Positions 7,130-14,334 of a stretch of 42,273 nt of DNA are shown here, piece after piece. The notes under the pieces are model-generated. The model was given only the letters and a program-made list of their open reading frames with translations. It ran no database searches and was not told the DNA's origin. This DNA is from Candidatus Omnitrophota bacterium (GTDB lineage: Bacteria > Omnitrophota > Gorgyraeia > Zapsychrales > Zapsychraceae). How positions within the stretch are numbered: the stretch's first letter is position 1; every line of letters begins with the position of its first letter. Both the position numbers and the translations under genes were made by a program. The stretch covers positions 1-42,273 of the forward strand of contig JAHFGL010000019.1 in NCBI GenBank assembly GCA_023247445.1. Direction: 5' to 3'.

Positions 7130-8400
7130 TGGGAATTAAAAATAACCGCGGCTCAATCATGATTATCACGATGGGGTTTGTTTTAGTCTTTACCATGCTG
7201 GGACTTGGATCTCTTCATCATGCAGGGCTACAAAATGAGATGGCCGAAAAATTAAAATTTTCGAATCAAGCGTATTGGAGAGCTGAAGCTGGTATTCAAA
7301 AGGCTATTTCAAGAATAAATTATAATAAATGTACTAACTTTTTTCAATGTGGAACATCCCCAGCGATTCAATGCACGGATTGTAATTGCGCGGGAGCTAG
7401 CAAATGTCTCACCGAAACCTTTAATGACTCCCTTGGTGTCCAAATAGCGGATTATAATTTAAATGTAAACACTGACAATTCGATAATCATTTCAGCAGGA
7501 ACATCATATGCTGACACAACGGTAGCTAATCCTCAGAAAAGAAAAATTGGGGTTAGCAGTAGCCCATTTGCGTTTGCGCTTTTCGGGGATGACACAGTTA
7601 ATCTCGATAATAACAATCATGTAGACAGTTACGACTCGTCTAAATTAAAAAGCGATGGGACCCCCTGCCTTTATAATCAAGTTTGCGCGGATGGGTCAAC
7701 TAATGTTAATTCCACAGGAAATGTAGGAACAAATGGTACAGCAACAGACATAACACAAGGCAATGGGACAACAATTTCTGGTCAAGTAAGTTCTGATAAT
7801 AATATTACTCTGCCAACCGTAAGTGTCCCCTCGAATTTCAATGCAACAAATTCCGGGCAAACGGGGACAGCACCTTCAACTATTTCGGGTTCGGGAGATT
7901 ATACGTATGACAATATTTCCGATTCGTTAACAGTCACCGGTACGGTTAGACTTAAACTGACAACTTCCAGTGCTACGAATTCTATTACTTTGGGTAATGG
8001 TAGATTTATACGTCTTACAACGGGTTCAAGTTTAACAATATATGCAACTGGCCCAGGAGGGATAGCCGCTGATAATCCTAATGTTGCGATTAATGATGTG
8101 AATACCCCCTTACCAACAAATTTAATTTTCTATAGCATGGGGAGTTCAGATATAATAATAAAAAATAATTCACCGTTATATATGGCTATTTATGCTCCTA
8201 ATGCGGCTATTCAAATTCACAACACAAATCCGTCTAATGCGGTTTATGGATCGTTTATTGGAAAGTCTGTTAACTTTCACAATAATAACACTTTTCATTA
8301 TGATGAAGCTTTAAAGAAAAAAAGTCCTGGTATCGGTAATTTTGTCATCCTTAGCTGGCAAGAGTGTAACCCCTACGACACGTCCACCAACTGCACTTAA
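7129..8400 (+). CDS. PilX/GspK-like minor pilin with a large Cys-rich exported domain
   Basis: A 423-residue protein with an N-terminal hydrophobic helix after NNRG (residues 5-8), but without the Glu5 of ordinary pilins, as in PilX_N/GspK-type proteins. The helix leads into QAYWRAEAGIQKAISRI, the hallmark of PilX N-terminal regions. Six Cys follow at residues 68, 74, 82, 85, 87 and 93, with four more later. The C-terminal half is Ser/Thr/Asn/Gly rich. It contains an IYAPNAAIQIHN-like segment resembling the DUF7305 domain found in such proteins. It probably forms part of the pilus tip, possibly adhesive; the binding role is inference. It starts within the stop of the previous gene. Confidence 0.8.
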   Translation: MGIKNNRGSIMIITMGFVLVFTMLGLGSLHHAGLQNEMAEKLKFSNQAYWRAEAGIQKAISRINYNKCTNFFQCGTSPAIQCTDCNCAGASKCLTETFNDSLGVQIADYNLNVNTDNSIIISAGTSYADTTVANPQKRKIGVSSSPFAFALFGDDTVNLDNNNHVDSYDSSKLKSDGTPCLYNQVCADGSTNVNSTGNVGTNGTATDITQGNGTTISGQVSSDNNITLPTVSVPSNFNATNSGQTGTAPSTISGSGDYTYDNISDSLTVTGTVRLKLTTSSATNSITLGNGRFIRLTTGSSLTIYATGPGGIAADNPNVAINDVNTPLPTNLIFYSMGSSDIIIKNNSPLYMAIYAPNAAIQIHNTNPSNAVYGSFIGKSVNFHNNNTFHYDEALKKKSPGIGNFVILSWQECNPYDTSTNCT

Positions 8401-8498
8401 TCCCTTTCCCCACTGACGGCCAGATGCTTTATCTCCCGCCAAAACGTTAATTACTCCATTAAAAATCCTGCCTTTTCCACCATAACCTTCAAGCCTTT

Positions 8499-8545
8499 AA
8501 ATAGAATAAATTCTATTTGAAAAATGTCACCTCATAGGTTACACT
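8499..8545 (+). promoter_or_regulatory. higBA promoter and operator-like inverted repeat
   Basis: TTGAAA (8517-8522) and TACACT (8540-8545) are 17 bases apart. The -35 is overlapped by the inverted repeat AAATAGAAT-AA-ATTCTATTT (8499-8518), a likely HigA operator for autorepression. The -10 ends only 6 bases before the higB ATG at 8552, so the transcript should be leaderless or nearly so. Confidence 0.6.
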
Positions 8546-8551
8546 TACATT

Positions 8552-8845
8552 ATGATCAAAAGTTTCAAAGATACCGAAACTGAAGATATCTACAATGGGA
8601 CGAGAAGTAAAAAAGCCTTAAAACAATTGCCTATTGAACTTTGGAAAGTTGCATATAGAAAATTTTACGCCCTGGATCATGCAATATCACTCAACGACTT
8701 AAGATCGCCTCCTAACAACAAGCTCGAAGCGTTGATAGGGAATAGAAAAGGGCGGTATAGCATTAGGATTAATGACCAATATCGGGTTTGTTTTTATTGG
8801 ACATCTCAAGGACCAACGTCAGTTGAAATAGTTGATTATCATTAA
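8552..8845 (+). CDS. higB: HigB-type toxin (RelE superfamily mRNA interferase)
   Basis: This 97-residue protein begins IKSFKDTETEDIYNGT. Its second half has the conserved pattern LEALIGNRKGRYSIRINDQYRVCF, ending in VEIVDYH, which defines HigB toxins that cleave mRNA on the ribosome. Its C-terminal His and the Arg residues of the RYSIRIN-QYRVCF strand match family active-site residues. The antitoxin gene follows with its ATG 14 bases after the stop. The predicted -10 lies 6 bases upstream of the ATG, leaving no room for a ribosome-binding site. The pair interrupts the pilus locus. Confidence 0.9.
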   Translation: MIKSFKDTETEDIYNGTRSKKALKQLPIELWKVAYRKFYALDHAISLNDLRSPPNNKLEALIGNRKGRYSIRINDQYRVCFYWTSQGPTSVEIVDYH

Positions 8846-8858
8846 GGAGGATGTGAGT

Positions 8859-9194
8859 ATGAAATATAACTCTACAAAAACAACAATACGATTACCGCAA
8901 AACAGACCGCCTGTTCATCCTGGGCAAATATTGCTGGAAGAATATATGTTGCCTTATGATATTACGCAACAAGCCATGGCAACGCATTTAAAAATTTCCC
9001 GAAAGCACCTGATTGATATTATTCATGCGTCAAAACCAATCTCTCTTGAAATCGCCCAACGTCTAGCTAAACTTTTTCAAACTTCCATCGATTTTTGGAT
9101 TCAAGGCCAAATGGTTTATGATTTATGGCATGCAATACGTCATCCGAGTCCAAAGCTAAAATCTATTAAACCGCTAAAATTAAGTATGAATTAA
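8859..9194 (+). CDS. higA: HigA-type antitoxin (HTH, XRE family)
   Basis: The start at 8859 is chosen because AAGGAGG (8844-8850) lies 8 bases upstream; a start at 8832 inside higB would lack this site. The 111-residue product has the HigA signature PPVHPGQILLEEYMLPYDIT, then a helix-turn-helix (QQAMATHLKISRKHLIDII) and the AQRLAKLFQTSIDFWI tail. It should neutralise HigB and repress their common promoter through the inverted repeat at 8499-8518. The stronger ribosome-binding site for the antitoxin than for the toxin favours excess antitoxin. Confidence 0.92.
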   Translation: MKYNSTKTTIRLPQNRPPVHPGQILLEEYMLPYDITQQAMATHLKISRKHLIDIIHASKPISLEIAQRLAKLFQTSIDFWIQGQMVYDLWHAIRHPSPKLKSIKPLKLSMN

Positions 9195-9292
9195 ACGTTT
9201 TAAAATAATGGATCTAAAAAACTTCCCTAATGATCATGCAATCAGAGCTCTCTTTATTTTACAGGAAATAATTAATCTTTCTCGCCTTAAGA

Positions 9293-9321
9293 TTGACATA
9301 TTCCAATAGGTATGTTATCGT
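9293..9321 (+). promoter_or_regulatory. Probable promoter for the GspL-like gene
   Basis: A consensus TTGACA (9293-9298) is followed after 17 bases by TATCGT (9316-9321), a weaker -10. A start near 9328 would leave a leader of about 37 bases. No Shine-Dalgarno sequence precedes the ATG at 9365. Confidence 0.4.
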
Positions 9322-9364
9322 TTCACATATTAGAAATTAACCTCTGGCCTAATTCATTGTACCT

Positions 9365-10321
9365 ATGAAAAACTCTTTACTTGCTTTTGCCGCCTCATCG
9401 GCCGAAGAATTAGAAAATAAAATAACTACCAGCCTCAAAGAGAATCCTTCCAAAAGCCGTTTAACAACTTTAGCAATCGGCGGCCCACAGGTTTTAATCT
9501 GTCCATTTAACTTAGAGAAAATGTCCTCAAAAGAACTTCTGGCTCACTTGCGCTCGGAAGCGGTGGGGATGTTATCTCTGCCGCTCGATCAAATTGTCAT
9601 GGACTATCAGATTCTTTCAGGAGAGGACGAGACGGTTGCGGGGATCTATACCTGCCTGCCAAAAAGTTCTTTAGATGGATACTTGGCTGTTTTAAATAAT
9701 GCAAAGCTCATTCCCGTTAAAATCACAACATATTTTCTTGCCACGATCGATTCTTTTTTCCGACAACATGAAACCAAAAACGAGCGATTTTGCCTGATTG
9801 ATTTCTCAAAGGAAACCAATATTAACTTAGCGATTTTCATGGATCATCAATGTGAACTAATTAGGCAAATCCCCTACGATGACGACAATGAGGCTAAAAA
9901 CGAGGTCATCCAGTCACTGCGCAGCGCCTGTTCCAAAAGCCGCAACAAGCAATTTGATAACATTTATTTTTACGGCCATTTAACAAACAAAGAAAATCTG
10001 ATTCTGGAAATAGAAAAGGTCTTTAATACGAAAACCACACGCTACCATTCGATGGACGTAAGCTCCTTAACGACCCAGGATAATTTCTTTACAATAAACC
10101 TATTAAAAGAGCACGCATTTTCGCTTCAAGAGCGCCGTTTGATTTTTCTCGCTGTCCATGCGGTTTTATTAATTGTTCTCTTAGTTAACATCGGATTAGG
10201 GATAAAATTATTTGAAATAAATAAAAACATTACAGATATAAAGTCTTCTTATAACGATTCTGAGTATAGTTATGCGTTAAGTCTCCAAGAACAGGTGAAT
10301 GCACAACATGGCAAAAAATAA
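9365..10321 (+). CDS. GspL/PilM-like cytoplasmic domain with membrane anchor
   Basis: A 318-residue protein. The first 250 residues look like the divergent actin-like fold of GspL/PilM proteins: an alternating hydrophobic pattern with LRSEAVGMLSLPLDQIVMDYQI and, later, FCLIDFSKETNINLAIFMD, a phosphate-loop-like strand. One transmembrane helix follows (about residues 258-282, LIFLAVHAVLLIVLLVNIGL), then a short periplasmic coiled stretch. This arrangement, soluble domain then one membrane helix, matches GspL, which docks the assembly ATPase to the membrane. Sequence similarity is low and the name is inferred from layout and from the position next to pilin genes. The 3' end overlaps the next gene. 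Confidence 0.55.
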   Translation: MKNSLLAFAASSAEELENKITTSLKENPSKSRLTTLAIGGPQVLICPFNLEKMSSKELLAHLRSEAVGMLSLPLDQIVMDYQILSGEDETVAGIYTCLPKSSLDGYLAVLNNAKLIPVKITTYFLATIDSFFRQHETKNERFCLIDFSKETNINLAIFMDHQCELIRQIPYDDDNEAKNEVIQSLRSACSKSRNKQFDNIYFYGHLTNKENLILEIEKVFNTKTTRYHSMDVSSLTTQDNFFTINLLKEHAFSLQERRLIFLAVHAVLLIVLLVNIGLGIKLFEINKNITDIKSSYNDSEYSYALSLQEQVNAQHGKK

Positions 10322-10724
10322 ATTTTACCATTTTCTTACTTCCGATTCTCAATTTCGAATACGGCTCGCGATTTTTATTATTCTACTAATTGTTATCGGC
10401 TGGCAACAGCATGTCATTAAAGTCGAAAACAAACAACTGGCACGAGTCAAAGTCGAAAAAGAGCTCATTTCGCAGACAGCGCAAATGCAGGCCGCATTAA
10501 AGGGAAGATACATAAAAGAGACCGTTGTAAAAGCTCCATCCATTCCATTTCGCTTGCAAGGCATTACCCGTAAAAATGGCGTTTACTATGCCTTAATCGA
10601 TGGGGAAGTGCGCATGATCGGGGATAATCTGCAGGAATATAAGATCATCAAAATCATCAAGGATTTGGTTGTCCTTGAAAATCAATCCAACAAAGCCATC
10701 AAGCAGCTGTATCTTCAGAATTAA
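10308..10724 (+). CDS. GspC/PilP-like inner-membrane protein
   Basis: A start at 10308 is preferred over 10299 because AGGTGA (10293-10298) is 9 bases upstream of it but abuts 10299. The 138-residue product has one N-terminal membrane helix (about residues 20-36, AIFIILLIVIGW). A charged helical linker follows, then a small beta domain FRLQGITRKNGVYYALIDGE ending with VLENQSNK. That domain resembles the HR domain of GspC/PilP, which contacts the outer-membrane secretin. It overlaps the upstream GspL-like gene by 14 bases and closes the pilus cluster. The family assignment rests on topology and a short motif only. Confidence 0.5.
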   Translation: MAKNKFYHFLTSDSQFRIRLAIFIILLIVIGWQQHVIKVENKQLARVKVEKELISQTAQMQAALKGRYIKETVVKAPSIPFRLQGITRKNGVYYALIDGEVRMIGDNLQEYKIIKIIKDLVVLENQSNKAIKQLYLQN

Positions 10725-10770
10725 ATCTTCTCTAACATTAAAATAATAAATTAATTGGTAAGTGACTGGA

Positions 10771-10795
10771 GGGAATCAAATCCTCGCTACCAACT
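10771..10795 (-). pseudogene. tRNA-Gly fragment (T-arm and variable region)
   Basis: GGGAATCAAATCCTCGCTACCA on the plus strand matches the intact tRNA-Gly at 10856-10878 with only G/A and C/T changes, and continues A/G-CTT. It covers the T-arm, the variable loop and the edge of the anticodon stem of a minus-strand tRNA. The rest of the tRNA is missing, and the sequence passes directly into a hairpin (10785-10827). Confidence 0.6.
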
Positions 10796-10827
10796 TCCCT
10801 AAATTTTATTTAAGGAAGATGGTAACG
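10785..10827. repeat. Hairpin element 1 of the tRNA region
   Basis: The arms CGCTACCAACTTCC (10785-10798) and GGAAGATGGTAACG (10814-10827) pair at 12 of 14 positions around an A/T-rich loop. The left arm is part of the tRNA-Gly-like fragment. It resembles elements at 11069, 11141 and 11347 in size and loop composition, but is the most diverged. Confidence 0.5.
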
Positions 10828-10844
10828 ATTCTTTGATTTTAAAA

Positions 10845-10918
10845 TGGAGCGGGAGAAGGGAATCGAACCCTCGCTACCAGCTTGGAAGGCTAGAGTTCTA
10901 CCACTGAACTACTCCCGC
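10845..10918 (-). tRNA. tRNA-Gly (TCC)
   Basis: On the minus strand the gene starts GCGGGAGTAGTTCAGTGGTA and ends CTCCCGCTCCA. The acceptor stem GCGGGAG/CTCCCGC is perfect, the T-loop is TTCGATT and the anticodon loop CTTCCAA gives TCC. Discriminator T and CCA are encoded. It is the last tRNA of the minus-strand Thr-Tyr-Gly cluster. Confidence 0.95.
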
Positions 10919-10943
10919 GCGAGATCTGTAATAAATATTTTTA

Positions 10944-11026
10944 TGGGCAGGGGCGGATTCGAACCACCGAAGCGCAAGCGCAACAGATTTACAGTCTGTT
11001 CTCGTTGACCACTTGAGTACCTACCC
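10944..11026 (-). tRNA. tRNA-Tyr (GTA)
   Basis: On the minus strand it starts GGGTAGGTACTCAAGTGGTC and ends CCGCCCCTGCCCA. The anticodon loop CTGTAAA gives GTA. A long variable arm (GCGCTTGCGC region) marks a class II bacterial tRNA-Tyr. The acceptor stem has one G-T pair and CCA is not encoded, unlike the neighbouring tRNA-Gly. Confidence 0.95.
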
Positions 11027-11068
11027 AAATTTACCAAAGAAATAAAAATTTATTTTTAGAAGAAATTT

Positions 11069-11116
11069 GGGTGGTCCCAGCTTCAAATAATTTATTTAGA
11101 AAAGCTGGGGCTACCC
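11069..11116. repeat. Hairpin element 2 of the tRNA region
   Basis: The arms GGGTGGTCCCAGCTT and AAGCTGGGGCTACCC enclose an 18-base A/T-rich loop. The pairing is complete except for one mismatch and one G-T pair near the base. It lies between tRNA-Tyr and tRNA-Thr and shares its outer-arm pattern with elements 3 and 4. Confidence 0.65.
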
Positions 11117-11140
11117 GTCTTAGTTCTATTTATTCTTGGC

Positions 11141-11183
11141 GCTGCCCCAACTTTCCTAAAATAATTATAGAAGTTGGGACTGC
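11141..11183. repeat. Hairpin element 3 of the tRNA region
   Basis: The arms GCTGCCCCAACTT and AAGTTGGGACTGC enclose a 17-base A/T-rich loop. The mismatch at arm position 3 and the G-T pair at position 5 are the same as in the element at 11347, while the inner stem differs (CAACTT instead of TGATTT) with compensating changes. Confidence 0.65.
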
Positions 11184-11228
11184 TTCTCTTTTTTCTGAAA
11201 TATAATTTGTTAATTTGTTGAAAAGAGA

Positions 11229-11301
<73 letters not shown>

Positions 11302-11346
11302 ATCAATTTACAACTTACAACCAATATTAAATTTGGAGAAAATTGA

Positions 11347-11394
11347 TGCAGTCCTGATTTCCCAAAAAGGTTATCGAGAGAAATCAGGGCAGCA
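11347..11394. repeat. Hairpin element 4 of the tRNA region
   Basis: The arms TGCAGTCCTGATTTC (11347-11361) and GAAATCAGGGCAGCA (11380-11394) form a 15-base stem with one mismatch and one G-T pair around an 18-base loop. It lies in the leader of the tRNA transcript, between its promoter and tRNA-Thr. Confidence 0.65.
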
Positions 11395-11455
11395 AATATT
11401 TTTCAAAATTAAATACACTAAAAATCGACGATCTAAGAGTCAATTTTGAGACCCC

Positions 11456-11484
11456 AATATAACAAATTTATTTAAGGCTGTAAA
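11456..11484 (-). promoter_or_regulatory. Promoter for the tRNA-Thr/Tyr/Gly cluster
   Basis: Read on the minus strand, TTTACA (11484-11479) is followed after 17 bases by TATATT (11461-11456). Transcription from near 11449 would cross hairpin element 4 and then the three tRNAs. Seen in sequence; activity is inferred. Confidence 0.5.
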
Positions 11485-11548
11485 GAATGTTTTTCTTAAA
11501 TCATTCAAAACTTTCCAAAAAACAAATATACATTTAACTCCGCTTCTG

Positions 11549-11554
11549 TATAAT
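11549..11554 (+). promoter_or_regulatory. -10 element just before the glycosyltransferase start
   Basis: TATAAT ends 7 bases before the GTG at 11562, so a transcript starting at the usual distance would begin at or next to the start codon. No convincing -35 is visible, and no ribosome-binding site can fit. Confidence 0.45.
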
Positions 11555-11561
11555 ACCATCC

Positions 11562-12266
11562 GTGAAAGTTACTTTACTTGTCCCAACCCTCAATGAAGTC
11601 GACGGAATAAAAACCGTCATGCCTAAAGTTAAAAAAGAATGGTGTGACCAGATTCTCATTGTGGATGGTCAATCAACCGATGGCACAATAGAAGCCGCTA
11701 AATCCCTAGGATACGAAGTCGTTGTCCAAAAAAAGAAGGGGATGCGCCATGCCTATATGGAGGCCCTGCCGTATATTAAGGGCGATGTTGTTTTGACCTT
11801 CAGCCCCGATGGCAACTCCATCCCGGAGCTTATTCCAGCCTGCATCAATAAGATGAAAGAAGGATATGACATGGTCATCGTCTCGCGGTACGCCCAAGGC
11901 GCCAAGAGTTATGACGATGATGCCGTGACCGCCTTTGGTAATAAATTATTTACGACCTTTATCAATCTCTTTCACGGTGGACATTACACCGATGCGATGG
12001 TCATTTACCGCGCGTACAAGAAAAATTTAATTTTTGATCTTGATCTTTACCAAGAGACTAGTTACGCAACCGAAGAAAAACTTTTTAAAACGGTTGTTAG
12101 CTGGGAACCTCTATTATCTATCCGCGCGGCCAAACGTAAATTAAAGGTGGCGGACATCCCCGGAGATGAACCAGCCCGTGAGGGAGGAGAGCGTAAACTC
12201 CAGGTTCTGCGTTGGGGAGCCGCGTATATGTTTGAAGTCTTTCGAGAAATTTTTATCTGGAAATAA
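11562..12266 (+). CDS. Family 2 glycosyltransferase (dolichol-phosphate-mannose-synthase-like)
   Basis: The 234-residue protein starts with GTG and reads MKVTLLVPTLNEVDGIKTVM, the GT-A nucleotide-binding strand of family 2 enzymes. ILIVDGQSTDGT follows, and FSPDGNS supplies the metal-binding Asp (the usual DxD is relaxed to PDGN). It lacks the C-terminal membrane helices of many relatives, so it probably acts at the cytoplasmic face of the membrane, transferring a sugar to a polyprenyl phosphate or another lipid. Donor and acceptor cannot be told. The GT-C-like membrane proteins that follow would be natural users of such lipid-linked sugars. Confidence 0.85.
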   Translation: MKVTLLVPTLNEVDGIKTVMPKVKKEWCDQILIVDGQSTDGTIEAAKSLGYEVVVQKKKGMRHAYMEALPYIKGDVVLTFSPDGNSIPELIPACINKMKEGYDMVIVSRYAQGAKSYDDDAVTAFGNKLFTTFINLFHGGHYTDAMVIYRAYKKNLIFDLDLYQETSYATEEKLFKTVVSWEPLLSIRAAKRKLKVADIPGDEPAREGGERKLQVLRWGAAYMFEVFREIFIWK

Positions 12267-12271
12267 TAACT

Positions 12272-12330
12272 AGGGTCAAGGGTCATGTAGCAAGGGGCAT
12301 GGCAATCCTTGTCCCCTGCCCCTTGACCCT
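12272..12330. repeat. Long imperfect intergenic hairpin
   Basis: The outer arms AGGGTCAAGGG (12272-12282) and CCCTTGACCCT (12320-12330) are perfect complements. The inner part (CAAGGGGCA / TGTCCCCTG) pairs further with mismatches. A T-rich run (ATTATTTTTT) follows, so it could terminate the glycosyltransferase transcript or be a spreading palindromic repeat. It resembles the element at 27221-27277 in layout, not in sequence. Confidence 0.6.
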
Positions 12331-12350
12331 CGATTATTTTTTCTCACCCC

Positions 12351-14255
12351 ATGCTATCAAGAAATAAAATCCACTCTACCCTTAAAACTCCCTGGTTTAT
12401 TTCTCTTATTCTCTTTAGCATCTTCATGCTTGCGTCCCACTATAAGTTTGGATGGGATGATCAGCACCTGGAAATCCCCCTTTTAAAAAGCCTGATTAAT
12501 CCTGCGCTCTATCAGGGAGACTACTACGTCGAAAGTCTTAAGAAAAACTTTGTTTCTTTCTTTTATACCATCCTGTCGCGCTTAATCACCGTTGATCAAA
12601 TCCCAACGACATATTTCATTCTCTATTGCATCTCACGTTACTTTCTATTTTATTGGATTTATAAACTCTGGTTACTTATTGCTGAAAATCGCTTTAAGGC
12701 CTTTGTCTGTGTTTTAGTTTTTATCTTGGTGGCACGGGTCGATGAATTTTTATATCGAACCTTTTCGCATCAGGAGTTTGCTTTAGCCATCATTTTTGGC
12801 GGCATATATTATTTTTTTAAAGAAAGATTTTTCCTCGCCGCAATTTTTCTAGGAATCGCCGCTAATTTTCATGCCCTTTACAGCCTGTTTCCCATGATCT
12901 TTATGGGAAGCTATTTACTTTGGCAAGTTAGAAAGCACGGATGGATGCTTCTTTTTAAAACATGTGGGTTATTTATTTTAACGAGCCTACCATTTTTGAT
13001 CTGGTTTATAAAAAACAGAGTCGTAGGCGCCGTGGCCCACCCGGTTACTCTAGGTCCCGACTGGATATCTCTATTTATCGCCGCCTGTCCACAAAATTTC
13101 TTTTTTACTGACGCGACACTAGTTCCCTTTTCTGGGATCATAAAAGATGTCAAAATCTTTTTGCACTTTACGCAATCTTATCTTTTACTAACCAGTTTAT
13201 TTTTTCTAAACTTTTTCTTTCATCCTAAATTTCGTTTAAACAAAAAAGCCTTGGCATACAGCGTAGCCGCCTTTGGACTTCTTGGTTTATGCTTTATTTT
13301 CACCTATCTTCATCCGCTGCGATTCTTTATTGATCTTAACTTAACGCGCAACACTCAATTCTTGTTATTTCTCTTAATGGGATATACAACCATCTTTGTC
13401 ATTGAAAGGATAGAAAAGGAGGGGGCACTTTTAGCCCTAGTTGTGGCCATTCTTTTTACCTTTTTAAAATATAACGATGCCATTGCCACGTTTTCTAGTC
13501 TACTCCTGTGGTTTATTTTCTTTAGTAAACAGTGTCTTACATCACATCCAAAAAGTATAGTCACAAAATTTCTGGTTGGGGCGGCCACGATCGTAAGTCT
13601 TCCGCTTATCTACGGAATCATTTATTATTTTAACATTACGATGTACAGCTTTACTGTCCGATTAAATTTAGCCATACTTTTTAGCTTACTCTTGGCTTAT
13701 TATTTTCTTTATCGCTATATCCCTCAAAGAGACACTCTCTTTTTCAAACGCATTTTCATTCTCATTCCACTTTCTATATTTCTTTTTCAATACAGCAGTT
13801 ATCATTACCAACGGTTAAAAAAGGAAAACGAGGGGATGGGATTTTGGCAGTTGCAAAGAAGTTGGGAGGATATGCAAAAATTCGTTAAACAAAATACACC
13901 TATTAATGCCATGATCTTTGTTCCCTACAATATGGAAATGGGTGGATTCCGTATTTTTTCTGAACGAAAAATTGTTGTCTGTTATCGCGACTGTGGCATT
14001 ATTGGCTTTGACTACAATGCCGCACGAGAATGGCAGAAAAGGGTGCATGATGTTGAAGCTTTTAAATATAATATCGGTTCGTCGCCTCAAAAAGCAATTC
14101 AAAATGCGATTGGTAAATACAAAGCGGATTATATTGTCTTTGTCCGCTATGCTTCGCCAACAAAGGATACCGATCTTTTCGAACGCGTTTATACCAACAA
14201 TGATTTGGTTCTTTTTAAAATCCATCGGGATATTATGTTTGATAGATCATTTTAA
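12351..14255 (+). CDS. Large polytopic membrane protein, GT-C-like
   Basis: A 634-residue protein with about a dozen hydrophobic segments over residues 15-480. A first loop carries GWDDQHLE, an acidic pair in the position expected of GT-C glycosyltransferases. A soluble C-terminal domain of about 130 residues follows, with RIFSERKIVVCYRDCGII and YIVFVRYAS. The C-terminal motifs resemble the DUF6798 type of membrane protein. It probably works on lipid-linked sugars at the outer face of the inner membrane. Substrate and activity are unknown, and DUF membership was judged by eye. No Shine-Dalgarno sequence precedes the ATG. Confidence 0.65.
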   Translation: MLSRNKIHSTLKTPWFISLILFSIFMLASHYKFGWDDQHLEIPLLKSLINPALYQGDYYVESLKKNFVSFFYTILSRLITVDQIPTTYFILYCISRYFLFYWIYKLWLLIAENRFKAFVCVLVFILVARVDEFLYRTFSHQEFALAIIFGGIYYFFKERFFLAAIFLGIAANFHALYSLFPMIFMGSYLLWQVRKHGWMLLFKTCGLFILTSLPFLIWFIKNRVVGAVAHPVTLGPDWISLFIAACPQNFFFTDATLVPFSGIIKDVKIFLHFTQSYLLLTSLFFLNFFFHPKFRLNKKALAYSVAAFGLLGLCFIFTYLHPLRFFIDLNLTRNTQFLLFLLMGYTTIFVIERIEKEGALLALVVAILFTFLKYNDAIATFSSLLLWFIFFSKQCLTSHPKSIVTKFLVGAATIVSLPLIYGIIYYFNITMYSFTVRLNLAILFSLLLAYYFLYRYIPQRDTLFFKRIFILIPLSIFLFQYSSYHYQRLKKENEGMGFWQLQRSWEDMQKFVKQNTPINAMIFVPYNMEMGGFRIFSERKIVVCYRDCGIIGFDYNAAREWQKRVHDVEAFKYNIGSSPQKAIQNAIGKYKADYIVFVRYASPTKDTDLFERVYTNNDLVLFKIHRDIMFDRSF

Positions 14256-14265
14256 GAATGAGTTA

Positions 14266-14293
14266 TTGAAGAGAAAATGGAATTAGCTATAAT
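14266..14293 (+). promoter_or_regulatory. Promoter for gpsA
   Basis: TTGAAG (14266-14271) and TATAAT (14288-14293) are 16 bases apart. The expected start near 14300 gives a leader of about 35 bases to the chosen gpsA ATG at 14335. An upstream in-frame GTG at 14299 would be leaderless. Confidence 0.6.
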
Positions 14294-14334
14294 GCAAGGT
14301 GCACATTTGGAAATCCGGATTACCAGTTAAAACC

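Noticed and set aside
11069-11116. Possible T-box riboswitch from the GGTCCC/GGGACC sequences
   Set aside because: No specifier stem, no T-box core sequence and no aminoacylation gene downstream in the right orientation.
14299-14334. GTG start for gpsA at 14299
   Set aside because: It would be leaderless from the -10 at 14288, but adds 12 residues that do not match the family. ATG 14335 is where the conserved fold begins.
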